Source: Smittia aterrima
Lineage: Eukaryota > Arthropoda > Insecta > Diptera > Chironomidae
Assembly (NCBI GenBank): GCA_033063855.1
Contig: CP093829.1
Location: forward strand, 1,436,243 to 1,500,242
DNA length: 64,000 nt
Direction: 5' to 3'
Below are positions 1 through 14,100 of the stretch, one piece after another. A program made the position numbers and the translations under genes. Under the pieces are notes generated by a model, which was given only the letters and a program-made list of their open reading frames with translations, made no database searches and was not told the origin of the DNA. The number at the start of each line of letters is the position of its first letter. The first letter of the stretch is position 1.

Positions 1-2
1 CG

Positions 3-1619
3 AAGAGAGAATGCATCGTCCCGTTGCTTCATGTTTTGTCGTTCCACGTTCGATTGATGATCGTGAATAAGAATTGTCATTTCCAAAACTACGCTTGGGA
101 AATGGATCGAGCATGGGCGTCTTTGTGCGGCCTCCCCACTGTCGAGTCCATCGCTCCAGTGCCTTCATACTCGAATCACATAACTAATCCAAGTCTTATC
201 ACCGATCCTTGTGCTCAGCTAATTAAATTTATTCTTCTCGCTCCAATGCAACTTGACCAAGGTGAGTCTGGCAATTCGAAGAATTATAGAACTCCATTAC
301 TAAACGATTTTCTTTTAGCTTATTTCACATGCATCGTTAAAGTGATGTTCAATCTGTTGTATTATCAAATTGTCTTGCAATTCTGCACTCGATTAACCGA
401 CGAAGAGTGCGAGGAAGTGAAAAGAAAATATTCTGACACTCCATTCGTGCCTGAGAACGGAGTCGCAAACGTTGGAGCTGCAATGGCGCTTGTACTTAAT
501 AATTTGGATTCTTGCAAGGAATTTAGAGAGGATCCTATGGAGAGTCGTTTTAGCCATTCATTTGACGATGATGATGACGACGACGATGACATTGAAATGA
601 GTGACGAATTTGGAGCAGGGTCATCTTCAAAAAAAGCAGATGTTGATCCCGACATGGAAATGAAAATGAAAGACTTTGAATTGGAACTCCAATCTCTTTG
701 TCTGCCTTATCTACGCAATGCAGCATTATTGCGTCACCACATATACCACCAAGAACTGCCTGAAGTTCGAGGACCAGAGCTTGAGTTCGCACGCATGGTT
801 TATTTCCTTGAATTGGTGACAAAGAGCATGGACTGGAAAAAATTCAACGCGGCGAAAGCGCTTTGCTTCTCTAGAGAAACTGAACTCTCACTGCCAATTC
901 ATTGGTGTAAAGAGCTAAAGGAATCACGACCACCACATGATATAACAAGGGAACTAATCACGAGTCAGCACACAACTTGGCATCAACCACAATTACTTGC
1001 TTTGCCTCGCGAGTATGAGAGATTGTTTACGGTAAGAGTTTAAAGTTTAGATTCCCCGAAAAGTAATTCAGAAATGCGCAATATTAATAATCTTTTCATA
1101 TTTTAGTATTACTACGAACAAGCTTGTCTGAAGTGTTCAAATGTTCCAAAGGAAAGCTCGATTTGCTTAATTTGTGGTAAAATCGTTTGTTTAAAGCAAA
1201 TCTGCTGCAAAGAACAAGATTGTTGTGAAGCTGTGAGAGTAAGTTAAACAAAATATGTTTTGAACTTTATTGTTTCTAATTCTCGTAATAATTAACTAGC
1301 ACGCAATCACTTGCGGTCGCGGAACTGGAGTTTTTCTCGTCGTCACTTCGACTTTCATTATCGTTGTCAGAGGAAGTCGTGCTTGCTTGTGGGGCTCCCT
1401 TTACTTGGATGAATATGACGAAGAAGATCGTGATTTGAAGTAAGAAAAACAAATATAAAATTTCATTTAGACTTCAACTTAATTTAAACTTTTTTTTACA
1501 GACGTGGAAAGCCGTTGTATTTATCGAAAGATCGCTTCAACCTTCTGGAATCTCAGTGGCTCTCGCATCGCTTTGGCCACATAAATCGTTCTTGGGTGTT
1601 TCATCGCGATTCGTTGTAA
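3..1619 (+). CDS. Ubr3: UBR3-type E3 ubiquitin ligase, C-terminal part (5' end outside window)
   Basis: Exons are 3-261, 319-1031, 1107-1238, 1300-1439 and 1502-1619, giving 453 codons plus stop in one frame; the gene starts before the window. The introns are 57-75 nt with GT-AG ends, and the first is a multiple of three so the frame runs through it. A Cys-rich stretch reading CLKCSNVPKESSICLICGK (exons 2-3) is the zinc-binding region. It is followed by the C-terminal cap, which has HAITCGRGTG, then GSLYLDEYDEEDRDLKRGKPLY, and ends QWLSHRFGHINRSW. That ending matches UBR3 rather than UBR1/UBR2 as I remember these families. UBR3 ubiquitinates proteins in the cytosol and, unlike UBR1/2, is not a classical N-degron reader. 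Oddity: an uninterrupted run of aspartates near 565-591. Confidence 0.9.
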
Positions 1620-3168
1620 ATTAGTTTTTGGTTCGCTAGGAAAAAAAAATATTGAAAATGTGATAAAGCAATTGAGACGAAGTTTGAGCTCAAAAATTCA
1701 TTTCTTAGCATTTCTTAGCTAGAAACATTTCAAAAGTATTTACTGCTGACTTGCATTGAACGACGTCAATCTTAAGAAATTCGACCGATTTGTTTTCATG
1801 AATTTGTTTATTCGCAAGTCTCTTTTTGGCAATGCTCGAATATCAAATGAAATTTTAATGAAAATTTTGCTCAAACTGGGACGAAGAATTTATTCGATTA
1901 TTTGAAAAATGTTATTGCACTTTCGATCCTAGTTCACGATGACGAACGTAATTGATAAACGTTTAAATAAAAGATTTGAAGTCTAACTTGAAGTTAGTAA
2001 CTTCCTTCAAAAATCAATCCGGAAGAATTTTATTTTAACAGTTTTATTTCAGTCGTTAAAAAGCCCATTGTGCGACGAAACCATTCAAGATTATTGAAGA
2101 ATGATATTTGAATATCAGATGCAAAAAAAACTGGAATGATGAACCATAAAAACTTGATTTTTCCAAAACGCAGCTTTTTGAATTTACAGTGACATTTGAT
2201 TTAACAACTATGACAAATAAATTTAAATATGTCGTAGTAAAATTTCATCTTTAACTTCGTCAATAAGCTAACTCCGAATTCCCTACCATAATTCATCTTC
2301 GGGAAGCTCCGAAAAAATATCCATAATTTTGCCATGTCTCGAAGCTATTTCTAAAAGCAGCAGAATCACCCCTTTGACCTGAAAGCGACTGAACTCATTT
2401 GACAACATTGTAGTTCCCATTGATGAACTGGAAAATAATCTAACACAAACAATATTTTTAAAATATCTTTGAAAATTTCCTTTACAATTGTTTATTTTTG
2501 TTTACTCAACGCGACCTCTTCAAGATTAAAAGAAACGCTTTCAAATATTTTGTACATAAATATTATTTATTGATCGCTAAATTGAAATAGGAACAACAAG
2601 AATATAACTTTCAGTTAAAACAAACAAATTAAATATTTTGTGCAAGTTGGGATCGCTGACTTTAGATGAAGTAGTGCAAGTGAACTAAGGCAGATACTTA
2701 ATTCTATAAATAATTGAAGAGTTAACAGTACTTTGGTGTCTACATTATATTGACAATGCTTGTTGACTCTTTAATAATAAAAGCTCTCAGATAAAAGTAA
2801 GAAGGTTTCCTTTCCTCCTCAGCCTAGATTGCACTTTCTACCCGAGTTCACTCTTCATGTCATTCATCAAATGTCGCGACAAACAAATATTACAAATTAA
2901 AATTATTTACTTCTAAGAGTGTTCAGTCTTATCGATGCAGCGTTTTCCATTCAATGTAATTACGTCGATGATTAAAGTTCATTGAAACTAAAAAATGTTT
3001 CTCAATGCAAAGTATTTTTTTGTTTTTGGCGAAATTGTCGGGGGAATTTTTAAGAGTTTCAAGGCGAATAAATGCAATTTAATGATTGACTAACGCATGA
3101 GATGAAATCTCCTTAAATTTGTTTTCTTATCTGCTTTCGAGATTATTATTATTACATCACATCGAAGA
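1620..3168. other. Intergenic, convergent 3' ends
   Basis: This AT-rich stretch lies between the convergent UBR3 (+) and VKR (-) genes and holds their 3' UTRs. No ORF of interest was seen. AATAAA signals for the - strand gene (TTTATT on +) are present around 2490 and 2567. Confidence 0.7.
1966..1971 (+). promoter_or_regulatory. Candidate poly(A) signal of UBR3
   Basis: AATAAA lies 347 nt after the UBR3 stop. It is the first canonical signal I noticed downstream on the + strand. Confidence 0.45.
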
Positions 3169-6100
3169 TTATATTGCACTTGTGCATTCATCGGGTGATG
3201 ATCGATTGCTTTTACCGAATCCGCACATCGGCATGTATTTCATTAAACTTAAATTACTTTTCGATATCTCCTGACGAGCGTAAAGTAGAGGCTCGACCGG
3301 ATTATAATTGCCATTCGGCAGTGTCGCGGTAAGATCAGGATGATTGTCGTTTGACATCATTCCATTGATTCGTTTTGGCATTTTCATATCCACATATTCA
3401 AATGGATCTGGATGATTGACTTGATGATGATTTGGTATTGCGGATGATGAAACAGATGCTCTTAAAAAATTGTTTGCTGCTGGCGTGTGCGATCGATCAC
3501 GATTCTCAATCGGATAAGCATTAAAGTTCTCAAAGTTTTCGTTATCTCCACCATCAATCAAGTTGACTTGATCGTCGAGACAAGGCTTTGGAACGTCCAT
3601 GTTTGGTGTCAACATTCGCGGATAATTTGAGATGAACTCCACGATTGTTGAAGCGCCAGGTCGCTTCTTCAAGTCGATACTAAAGCATGAAGACATTAAA
3701 GCTTTTAATTGGGGTTTGCACGTCGCTGGAATCTTTATGCTGTTTCCAAGCTTCACGTGCTCCTGTTGTAAGAAAAATTGAGTAAGTAAAAATATTACAA
3801 TCGAGCTTAATTGGGTCTTACAAAAACTTCATTATTGTTGAGTCCTTGAAAAGGAAAAGCTCCGAGTGTAACAATCTCGTAGAGGAGAACACCGTAAGAC
3901 CAAATATCAGAGCCATGTGAGAAGATTCCTCCCTGTCAAGAGAAACAAAAGTTTTAATTGTTTGAGAAAGATAAACGACAAAAGAACAAACATCGAGACT
4001 CTCAGGTGCCATCCATCTCACGGGCAGCATTCCTCTCCTTGCAAATCGATAATAATCGCTTTCGAAAGTCGGGCGCGCCATGCCAAAGTCTCCGATCTTT
4101 ACGATTCGCTGTTGATTTATCATGCAATTACGGCAAGCAATATCACGATGAACGTAATTCATAGACGATAAATAGGAAAGTCCTCTAGCAACGTCCAGCG
4201 CCATCAACGTCAGTCGCTTCGGACAAACATCGCTATCGTCACTAAGTTTATCATTAACCAAGTGTCGTCGAGCTAGCAGGAACGTTTTGAGATCGCCGTA
4301 GAGCATATATTCCATTATTGCGTAAAGCGGTTCAGATTGAAGACAAACCGCTAATAGCTTCACGATGTTCTTGTGATCAAAGCGTTTCATCGTCTCCGAT
4401 TCGGCGAGAAAATCAAGTCGATTCTCAGCGTTTGAACCTGTCTTCAATGTTTTGACTGCAACCGGAGTCCAATCGTCACTGTCGTCAATTCTAGCATCAC
4501 CGCCGTAAACTGTTCCGAAAGCCCCTTCACCCAAAATTCGGTTCATTACGACATTCTCTCGATCAATTTCCCATTTTGTCAGCTCAATACCATTGACGAT
4601 CGTTCGGTAATTTCCCAAAAATTTATTTGAGATCTCCATCTTTTTGTCATACTTTCTCTTCCAAAAGAGAAAGGATGAGGCCGAGCATAGGAGAACGACA
4701 AAAATGCACAATGTGATAATTAAAATTGTATAAATTGATTGGCAATCAATTCCAAATGCATCAGCGAAAAATTTGAGATTACAACTCTCGGTTCCGTCAG
4801 TCGGCGTCTCGCCTCTAAACCATTTTATTTGACTCGTGAGTGTTAGTACGCTATCGACAAACGTTCGATTTGCTATCTTCGGCGTGTAAGTTCCGACTTG
4901 GACGAAATTATTTCCTTGCCATTGTAGAATGTTTATGTCAGTTAGTCGTGAATTGCCATCGACGAATTGAATTCTGCCTGAGACACCTTGAAAGTCCATG
5001 TCTCTAATTAGACTGGCGAGTTTTTCCATTGTCGGTCCGCTATCGAGTTGCGCCATGTATCGTTGTCCCTGCGAATCTGTTTTTATTTTTGTTTAATGAG
5101 ATGAAGAAGAAATGAGCTCAACAAATCGCGTCATCGCTCCAAAAAAGTTTTCTTCTTACCTTCATTGATCAGCTGTTGCAAAGCTTTGACGTAAACCCAA
5201 ATGGCATCGTACGTAAAGCCAGCATAGTCTCCGAATTGTGTTTGGTTTTGAGACGTTTCTTTCAAATACTTTTCCTTCCATTGCTTGATCGTCTGGTTCC
5301 CTGGTATCACATCCAAGTCATTTCCAAATGAAACGTAGTCGAAAGCCAAATGTCCATCGAGAGCACTTCTCATTTCTTTCTCACTGCACGTGACGTTAAT
5401 ATCTTGAAAGCCTGTTTCATTCAACTTCATCGAAATATAAACCGGCAAGAACCAAACAAAGCCGTGCTCTGCCGTCATCTATGATGATATGAAATTAGAA
5501 GCGAAGTAAACAAAAGTGTCAAGTTAATGCATTTGTCATTCGATGACGGAGTGAAAATTTAATTCAAAGTATAGTCAACAAAAACATTTGTGTATGCACA
5601 TTCCTTCTTGTTTTTCTTGAAGTTTTTTTCAAAAGTTAGCTTACCTCCATTTTGCTAGCGGCGCAAATGATCAACTTCATTAAATTGTGATCGTGAACGT
5701 CAGCTATGATGATCTTGGCACGATGAATATCCCTCAGTTCTTTGAGATGCTTGATATTGTGAAATAAGAGTTTTTCGTTAACAGATGTTTGGATTGGTGA
5801 GATGTGAGAGCTTTACCGTTTTAAAATTTTCAAATTGCTTCGCTTTATCGGGAACGCGATTAAACTTTTTATTCACTAACAAGACAATCTCTTTCTCTTT
5901 AAGCTTCGCTTCCATGTTTGTTATGTATTCTGTATATTTCATGCTGTGTTCACAAATAGAATTAACATTTTAAATCAACAGACTCTTCCACTTCTTACCT
6001 GTCTTCTGTCAACGCCGCTAATCGTTTCCAATTTAATTCAGTGAAAAGCTTCTCGTAAACATCTTCGTATCTAAAGAAAAATTGACAGAAAGTTACTTCC

Positions 6101-8355
6101 TTGGAATTCTATAAATAACGAAACCTTGAAAAGTGTCTCGAGTTGCACAATATTTCTTGGAAATAAATGCACAAGCAACAAAACGATTTTCTTTTCACTT
6201 AATGTACAGACGAGGAAGCTACTAAATATTTATTCACTTACTGATTTGACTGCCCGATTGTCCGGAAAAAGTAAGGAAATTGATCCAACGAATTATCCAA
6301 CGAAATTCCTTCGGCTGCGTACGTGATGACAGAAGTCTTAAAGTGTTTTGAGATAGCTGCGATAGGTTCGACTGCTTCGCTACATGCTAAAGGGGTAAAT
6401 ATTGACATTTATTAACGATCAATTACAATTCAAGATGTGTGAGCTAATATTTACACGGTCCGAGAACTCCCACCAAGTGCTTTCGTTCACTGTAAAAATC
6501 AATAAATTCTCGGAGAACAAGATCGGGCTTGCAGTCGACATTTTTTTTCTTCACAGATAATTCGTAACCTGGAAGCATCTCAGGGTTGTCATCAATTACT
6601 TCTTGAGCGATTCTTAATGCTGCATCGATTCCGTCGTATTCTCGTCCAGTGTTCTCCAATGGAAATCTGTTTGATAAAATTTCAAATTTTACTTTTTTGA
6701 TCAATTAGCAATTTTCTTAACTTACATTCCCGCAATATGAATTTTCTTCTTCTTAGGTTTACCTGGCACCCACGATAAAGTATTGTTCGCCGAGTAGACT
6801 TGCTTATTATTTTGCAGCCACTTGCAAGCAATGTTGTTGTAAATATTCTCGAGAGTTACATTCGATATTCCTTCTCGTGGATCTTTCTTGTACAAATAAA
6901 ACTTTTGGATCTCGCTGTAATTCTCTTGATAAAGGTCAAGAAGTGGAAGCAGCGATTGAAACTGCATATACGTTATAACTTCTATAAGATTATCTGTTGA
7001 CTTGACTTTATCATTAAAATAAATTGACACAGAGTTCAATTCGTATTGACACTTATTTGAATCGCCTTTATAAAGTTCACAGCTTGGCATTGTCACTGGA
7101 TTGTACTTAAATGGTCCATTGATAATTTCCGAAGGAGTCCAATGAAGAATTAAATATTTCATCTGCTTAGATCTAGCATTTCTAATTGAATTTAATCGAC
7201 TGATGGCAACAGGAAGTTGATCTCCAAAGTAAAAAACTCTCATCTTTAGTTTAAGCTTTTTCACATGGTCTTCGAAGAATCCAATGTCATCTTTATGAGA
7301 TGTGAGCACAACGGCACACGGTTCTGTTTCTGATTCGCACTGAGGAGGTGAGTAATGTGCCAAAGAATTGTTATGGAGATATTTACTCTCATTTGATTCT
7401 AAGATGATTTTAAAATCTTCTTTAATTTTCTGATAACTTGAGCTGGATGCAATGAAATCCTCGTAAGAATATGTTCGAGATCCAAACTCTTCTTGGATGA
7501 ACAGTCCATATTTGAAAGGATCTTTTGATAATGTACTTCCTTGTGTGACGGTGAGAGGAAACATCAAATGTGAGATTGGAGCAACCCAAACTTCGAGATT
7601 CATTGCTGTGTTATCTTTCAGATTCCATAACGGAAAGAACTCCCTTAAATCTTCTCCCGATATATCCTTTAGCTTCTCATCCAAATCGATGATGCTAATA
7701 TTTTTATATTCATAAACTTCTTTAAGAAAGATCGCAAATACGCGAGTTACAAGTTGATGCGTCACACGGTGCGTCACTTGCAAATCCAACTGCTCTAAGT
7801 TTATTGTTGGAAATGTGGAATCTGTGTGAGAGAAGGAGATTTGATTAAAGTGGGAAATCTTGCATTCAAATCGCTTGAATCAGCTCGTGATTGATCCGCT
7901 AATTGCAGCTCGAAAACATGTGTCTCGATCCGGCACGTACACTAATTGCGATAACAATTGCAAGAGCTTTTTGTTTTATTGCATTTCAAGTGTCTGACTA
8001 GTTGCAAGATGTTAAAAAATCGAGGGAATTGCGCATCGAAAGGATTCTTCACTTTGTCTTGTCATTCATGAAGTTTTCATTCACATTGATAACATTTCCT
8101 TTATGAATATTTCGAGTCAGCAAATTTCGTTTGTAAGTGATCAATGTATTGCTCGTTGATAAGAAATTATTATTGTGAATGCATTTTGCCGAGTCGTTAA
8201 AATTTATATTTAACGTCAATGCTTTAAGACTAAATAAATTGCGTTGTTGACTCACCTTTCTTTGGTAGTTCTAGTTTGCAGTTAAAGTCGAAGTAATCGG
8301 ATGTTGACAACGTCGATTTGAGCAAACTGATAAGACAGATAAGTAGCAGCTTCAT
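3169..8355 (-). CDS. VKR: Venus kinase receptor (VKR): Venus-flytrap ectodomain plus tyrosine kinase
   Basis: There are eleven exons on the - strand: 8355-8256, 7821-6726, 6666-6455, 6386-6242, 6070-5999, 5943-5817, 5749-5645, 5478-5160, 5076-3992, 3932-3822 and 3762-3169. They total 3966 nt, 1321 aa, with every junction in frame. The start ATG at 8355 opens a hydrophobic signal peptide (MKLLLICLISLL). The ectodomain has a class-C-GPCR-like Venus flytrap, seen in IHIAGIFPLENTGREYDG at about residue 395 and continuing to about 790. One membrane segment lies near residues 840-864 (ILIITLCIFVVLLC). The kinase has GEGAFG, VAVK, HRDIACRNC, DFGMAR and an insulin-receptor-like activation loop (DYYRF...LPVRWMAPE). 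The tail is about 150 residues and Asn/Pro-rich. Known VKRs respond to amino acids or peptides such as insect OEH and act in reproduction; the ligand here is not visible. Guanylate-cyclase receptors share the ectodomain fold but not this kinase. Confidence 0.93.
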
Positions 8356-11199
8356 TTTCTAATGTCACGCTGACAACTAAAGAAAGGCGAAAAAGTTCAT
8401 TTGTAAAATATTTTCGTACGTTCCACGCGCACTAAAAATAAAAGTGTTGATCATGACCTTATACAATAAAAAAGCTTTAAATAACAGTGTCGATGAATGA
8501 AATGTGTAAAGCGATCGTCTTATCATTCACGCGTAAGGGAAAATTGAAGTTTGATAAAAAGAGTTTTTCTAGAGAAAAGTGTAAGTCGTTCAACCCGACA
8601 GCTGTTACAAGCAAGTTTATAATAAAATATTCGCCTTGGCCTTGAATCGAAAATAATTTGGAAAGAAACTCTTTTCCTATGAATTGTGATAACGAAACGA
8701 AAAATCTTTTTTCTCTTATTTTCTCTCAAGCCTTCAAACAAAGAAGAGAACGCGATCATCTTAGCAAAGTCGAAACAACAAGTTTTGTCGCGTATTCAAA
8801 ATAAACTTCGCACTTAATGCTGATATACGCAGAAGTTTTTAGATCGAAGTGTTCGATGACTTTAATCGAATTAATATCAAATCGAAGAGCTTGTTTGTCA
8901 CTCAACGGTTGTTTGCGTTATTTTTCTCGTGACACAGTTTTAATCTTTTTGGGAGTTCAACTCATTTCGCTTGAATTCAATATAAGAGAGCAGATTCAGA
9001 TGAAATCTTGTTGTTGTGAATCATTCACCTTGCGTTGTGTGTGAGAAGAAAAATCATGATTTTATTTATTTTGATATTTATTTGTTTGGGACAATTTAAG
9101 ATTTAGCGTGGAAGATTCACTTCGCTTCGCATCGACTCGGCTGAGCCGAAATGTTTAAATAAACAAATTGATTGCGTAGGGCGATGATCATAAAACTTTT
9201 TTATTCTATCTCAGTCTTGTCTGAGCTTACAGAAAAGCGATTATCGCGTTCGACTTTAAAACTTCGGGCGCTTCCGTGAAAACAAACAATTTCTTCACGC
9301 ACACGAAAGTGTCGGACCGAAACTAATCTCACGTTTCTCTTAAAAACTAATTCACTGATTGCTGCGAATCAAAAAGTCATTCAGAAAAATATTTTATGAT
9401 TCAAATATTAATGATCGTTTGAACTGTGAGTTGCTGGCAATTATCATAAACAGTCAAATTTATTTCGACCGATGAGTTCAATTGTTTTCGCGGCTGGCTA
9501 TAAATTTTTTTTTTCTTCTATCGTTCGCCAGACATTCGAAAAATTGATTGACAGAATCGGTGCTAATAAGCTGAGAATTGGACGATCGAGATGATGTCTA
9601 AGAAGAGTCAAGAGAAAAACAACGTTTATCACCTTCTTCGTCTACAACGCAATCAATGTTGCAATATTTATTGCTGATTAAAGTCTATTAATGGACAGTA
9701 AGACTTGAAGAAGCGCGAAACGTGAAGAAATAAAGAAAAGAAACTCGAGCCCCTCTCTCTCTGATTTAGTTTCCCGTCCACTTATTTTTATCGAAAATTC
9801 GTCCGACAAGATTCGAGGACAAAAAAAAAAGCAAAACCCGTTGAAAGTCAGGTGCTACTGATATCGTTGCACAACTTCATGATACCACACACAATGAGAA
9901 CTTAATGTTGTTTATTTTCTGTTTTGGTGCTGAATGGAAGCAATGAACTCAAGTAAAACTTACTTTACCTTTGTAGATTACGTATCTCGAGAGAAAAACT
10001 TCTGTATCTTCAAATATTTCTCATTCAACTTTGGACTTGGCGATCAATGACTATCATCAGTTTTATTATTGCATAGATTGTTAATTTCCAAAGGCCGTTG
10101 GTGTTTCTTTTTTATGAGATATCTAAAAGCTCTGACAGTTTAGTTAACAACAAATAAACACCAAACTTGTTTTTGTTCTTTAGGAATCGGAATCAAGTTT
10201 GAATTCGACCGCATTCATGAAACAAAAAAAAAAAACAAAAAATTGCTTTTAATCTCGCCAGGAATTATTTTTAGAGTCCGTTTGCTTCCCGCGCGACGGT
10301 GACAAAAGTTACTTCTTTATCAATTAACACATGCACAGATAAGTTTTGTTTTGCAATTTCAGTTTTTCCCCACGACCTTTCATTATTAAACTTTTTTGAA
10401 GTTCCGCTCTTGTTTTGTAAAAACAGTTTTTGACACTTTTTTTTTTGACGTCGATACACATAAGAAACTGATTAATTAAACTTTTCTCCTCTACCCCAAC
10501 ATCTTCTCACTCAGGGCTACACTTATTTTTATTGTCTTCTTCTTGCTACGTTTTATTTTCACGAGAATTTTTTTTTCCGTTTCTCGCGATGAATATTCTG
10601 CGACTTCAACGATCAACCGCCTATCACTGAATAACAAATACTCAACTTTTTTTTTATAAAACATATTCGCGACTTCAAGAGAGAAAATGGAGAAGAGAAA
10701 ATAAGTTGAGAGCGAAGTGGGGAAAAATCGGTTAAGCCATTGTTGATTAATGTAAATATTGCATTATCATTTAATGAATTAATTTAATTAGGAGACGACT
10801 CAAGAATTACAAAAATTAAAAGAAAGGTAAAAAAAAGGTCATTTATGCAATAGTTGGGCAGTTAGCGCATTGACAGGAAACCTTTGACAGTTAGCGCATT
10901 GTCCAAAATATTATTAAAAATTATTTCCATTTATCGTAATCACCGAAGTAATCACAACCTCTAATCACCACCTGCAAATTGAATGAACGAAATAGTGTTA
11001 AACAACAAAGTATTTATCTTTGAATTAGAATTTTATTTACTAGCTTACTATTCCAATATCTTCTTAGTAGTTAAACAAACAAAACGAAGAAGTTAACTTC
11101 TTATAAATTTTTTTATTATTATTTTCTCGCAAGCTTATCAAAACTAATTTTGATTTCCTTTCTGCAATAACAAAGTTCAGTTTATCATCACGCTTCACT
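8356..11199. other. Intergenic: VKR upstream region and PNUTS 3' UTR
   Basis: VKR and PNUTS are both on the - strand. The segment is AT-rich with homopolymer runs and no convincing coding exon. A - strand AATAAA at 11037-11032, 163 nt past the PNUTS stop, is its likely poly(A) signal. A 14-bp direct repeat (CAGTTAGCGCATTG) lies at 10859 and 10888. Confidence 0.6.
10859..10901. repeat. 14-bp direct repeat, period 29
   Basis: CAGTTAGCGCATTG occurs at 10859-10872 and again at 10888-10901, downstream of PNUTS. There are only two copies. Confidence 0.8.
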
Positions 11200-14100
11200 C
11201 TATCTTTCGTGAACGTATGGACAGCTTTTATTGCGACAAAAGCCTGTCTTTTGAAATTGATTGCAAATTCCTCGTCGAGCGTTTCCACGCACCCAATTTC
11301 CGCCACCGCTTCCATTGTTGTTGTTGTAAGGTCGATTAGGTCCTCCTCTAAAATTATTATTTCCACGATTGCCGAAGCCTGGTCCATGTGGAGGCATGGC
11401 AATTGGCGGCGGTTGAGAAATAAATGGCGCATTGATTGGTGGAGGCAACCACGGACTCATGATTGGATTAGGAACATCTCGAGATAATGGATTTGGCATT
11501 CCAGACATAGCAAAGCTTGCAAGTGGATTCGCCATGGGATTATGACCCATTCCTGGGATAGCAGGGGGTATATTAATATTGTTGAAAACATTTGAGAATG
11601 CATTTGAGCCAATCGAGATTGGCAGTTCCCCTTTAGGCGCTGGCCATTGAATAGCAGTATAATCATTGATTGAATCGGGATTGCCAGTAACGTCTTCAAG
11701 TGGAACAATACGAGGCTCCACATGTTCATAACTTTCAGGATCTGGCTCATGGGGAGAGTCATTGATCTTATGCCGGAAATAAAGTTCCTGTAAAACATTC
11801 TTTTCGCGTTCGGCTTGTATTTCAGCTTCAAGGCTCTTTGAGCCGTATTTAATGTCAGGCACATTGTCAATAACTATTAATGCTTTCCAATTTGTCTGCT
11901 CAACCATTGTGTCGTCATTCTGCATTTTTCGTCCAAGTTGGAAGGCACTTCGCTCTTCAGTATGTTCCATCAACGACTGCTCTGTGAAAGTCTTGCTGAC
12001 GTTTGTCCTCTCGGTCTCATCAAGCTCGAAATAACGAATCTCAGTCAGATCCTCCTCAGCTCGCCATCTGATCGGACGCTTCTTTCGACGTGGCATATTG
12101 GGATGAACGAGAACTCCTGATGGTCCATCAGGAGGGCATCCAATACCTGGTGGTCGTTTAATGTCTTCTGAAGCTTCAGCATCAGGAGATTTAACGTCAT
12201 TAGATATGTCAGTCGCTTTATCAGAAACAGTTTCATCTGCAACTTCAGTCTTGATGTCTTCAATCTTGATTTTCTTTTCTTCCGTTGGCGACTCAATATC
12301 TTTTGTCGGGGATGATTTTCCAACGTTCGTTGTTTCTTCTTCGGCCTCTTCGAATGTATCTTTGTAAAATTTAAGTGGCTTCGCCTCGATTTTTGGTGAT
12401 TCGGGCTCATCTTTCTTATTCCCCGTTGATGTCAGACGTTTCCTCTTTTTCGGATCCTTTTTGTTGGAACCAGCAGACGCTGATAAGGCATCCATGAATC
12501 CAATCGACTCGATAAGCATTGCTACAAAAAAGAAATTAAGAATCTCGTCAGTTTAAAAGCTTCTTGACATTTTGAAAATAACGATGTCTCGATGAATTCA
12601 GAATGGAATCGTCTTTCTAAAATAATTGTGCATGGATAGAGAAAAATCGAGCGTGGGCGTTGTGAGATTGATGTTTTGAAACAAATTTTATAAATTCTTT
12701 CTTAAATGAATGAGAGACGAAACATGTGTCGACTAACGGACATGCGATAGTCACACGATAGTTTCATAATATTCGTTAATGAGTTTCCTAAATTTTCTGA
12801 TAAAGTGCAACATGCTTGTCTCTCATAATTGATTCGCTCTTAATGAAATGACTTATCACTAAATTAAAACGACAACCGCCGATGTAATCCGAGTCTCAAC
12901 ATCAAAATTAATTCGAAAGTCAAACGATTCGTCGTAGCGTAGATCAAGATCAAATCAAACGATAAACATCGTCTTGAATGTATGTCAAATGTTTCTGCGA
13001 TGTTTCACGCGCTCTTATTTTTCCGATGTCTCACGTAAAGAGCAATCAGAGCTCTAAATATAAATAGCACGCAATAAATGGCTGACGTTTCATTGGAATC
13101 ATAAAAATATTGTTTGCAGACAAATAAGAAAATTTAAAAAGCTTCGTTAAGAACAAATTCCGATACTGAGACTCGACTTCAAAATGGCACAGAACTTCGT
13201 TTCGCAGATCAGAGGTCTTTCGTAAAGCACCTCCAACTAGCAAAAAACCTTTATTTCTTCTGGTAAATCTTATCAAAACACATTTTAGCATTATTTCAGA
13301 TATTTCAAGAAAAAAGATTTCAATTTTGCTAAAACCACCTGGAAGAGAAGCACAAGTAAAATAGTTTTTGGGGAAGATACTTAGAAACGATTGGTAATCC
13401 ATTCTGAATACACCTAGCTCATCTCCTGTAAAGACACATTCGAAATGTTTATGAAAAATTTGATGGAACTTACGTTTCGGCTTTATAAGCTTGACACCTC
13501 CGACACGATCTTCTAATTCCGGTGATTTGTCCAATTGAATTTTCTTTAACGGCGGTGATGTTGATATTTTTAAAGTTGATGGCAACGTCGGGAGAATGAT
13601 TGGTGCCACAGTCGGCTTCTTAATGTCGCGACGAGACGGAGGCTTTGGTGGCTCTTCAGCCAACCCATGATTTCTAAATTGGGAATTCAAAGTTTTAACA
13701 GTCTTTGGTTTGTCGCCTTTCCGCACTTCAATCGAAATTGATGGCTTCTTTCTTTCAACATTTTCAATTTTTGAAACTTTGCTGGGCGACTGGTCGATTG
13801 AATCTTTGTTAGACTCTGACGACTTGTTCTCACTGTTTTCACTATGCTGACGTTTAGGAATGCGCTGGAGTTTACTTGATGAAGGCGGCGTAAGGAAATC
13901 AAGTGTTTCCTTATCTTTTTCGGCTTGCGATTTCTCGGTGTCCTTCTTGCGCTTCTCTCGGTCTTTGTCTTTATCGCTCCTGCTGCTACTCGATGACGAA
14001 TGTTTGGTTGAACTAGATTTACTCGAATCTTTATGCTTATCTTTACTTGAACTAGAGCTTTTGTGATGGGACGAAGAACGTTCTTTGTCTCTGTGTGACG

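Noticed and set aside
9498..9680. A + strand TATAAA followed by a 28-codon ORF starting MMSKKSQEKNN
   Set aside because: Very short, with no recognisable continuation and no clear initiator; probably chance.
10933..10975. A - strand mini-exon (acceptor TTTGCAG, then VVIRGCDYFGDYDKWK and stop) downstream of PNUTS
   Set aside because: The PNUTS frame already stops right after its CCCH finger, and I found no donor upstream that joins to it. Too short to call.
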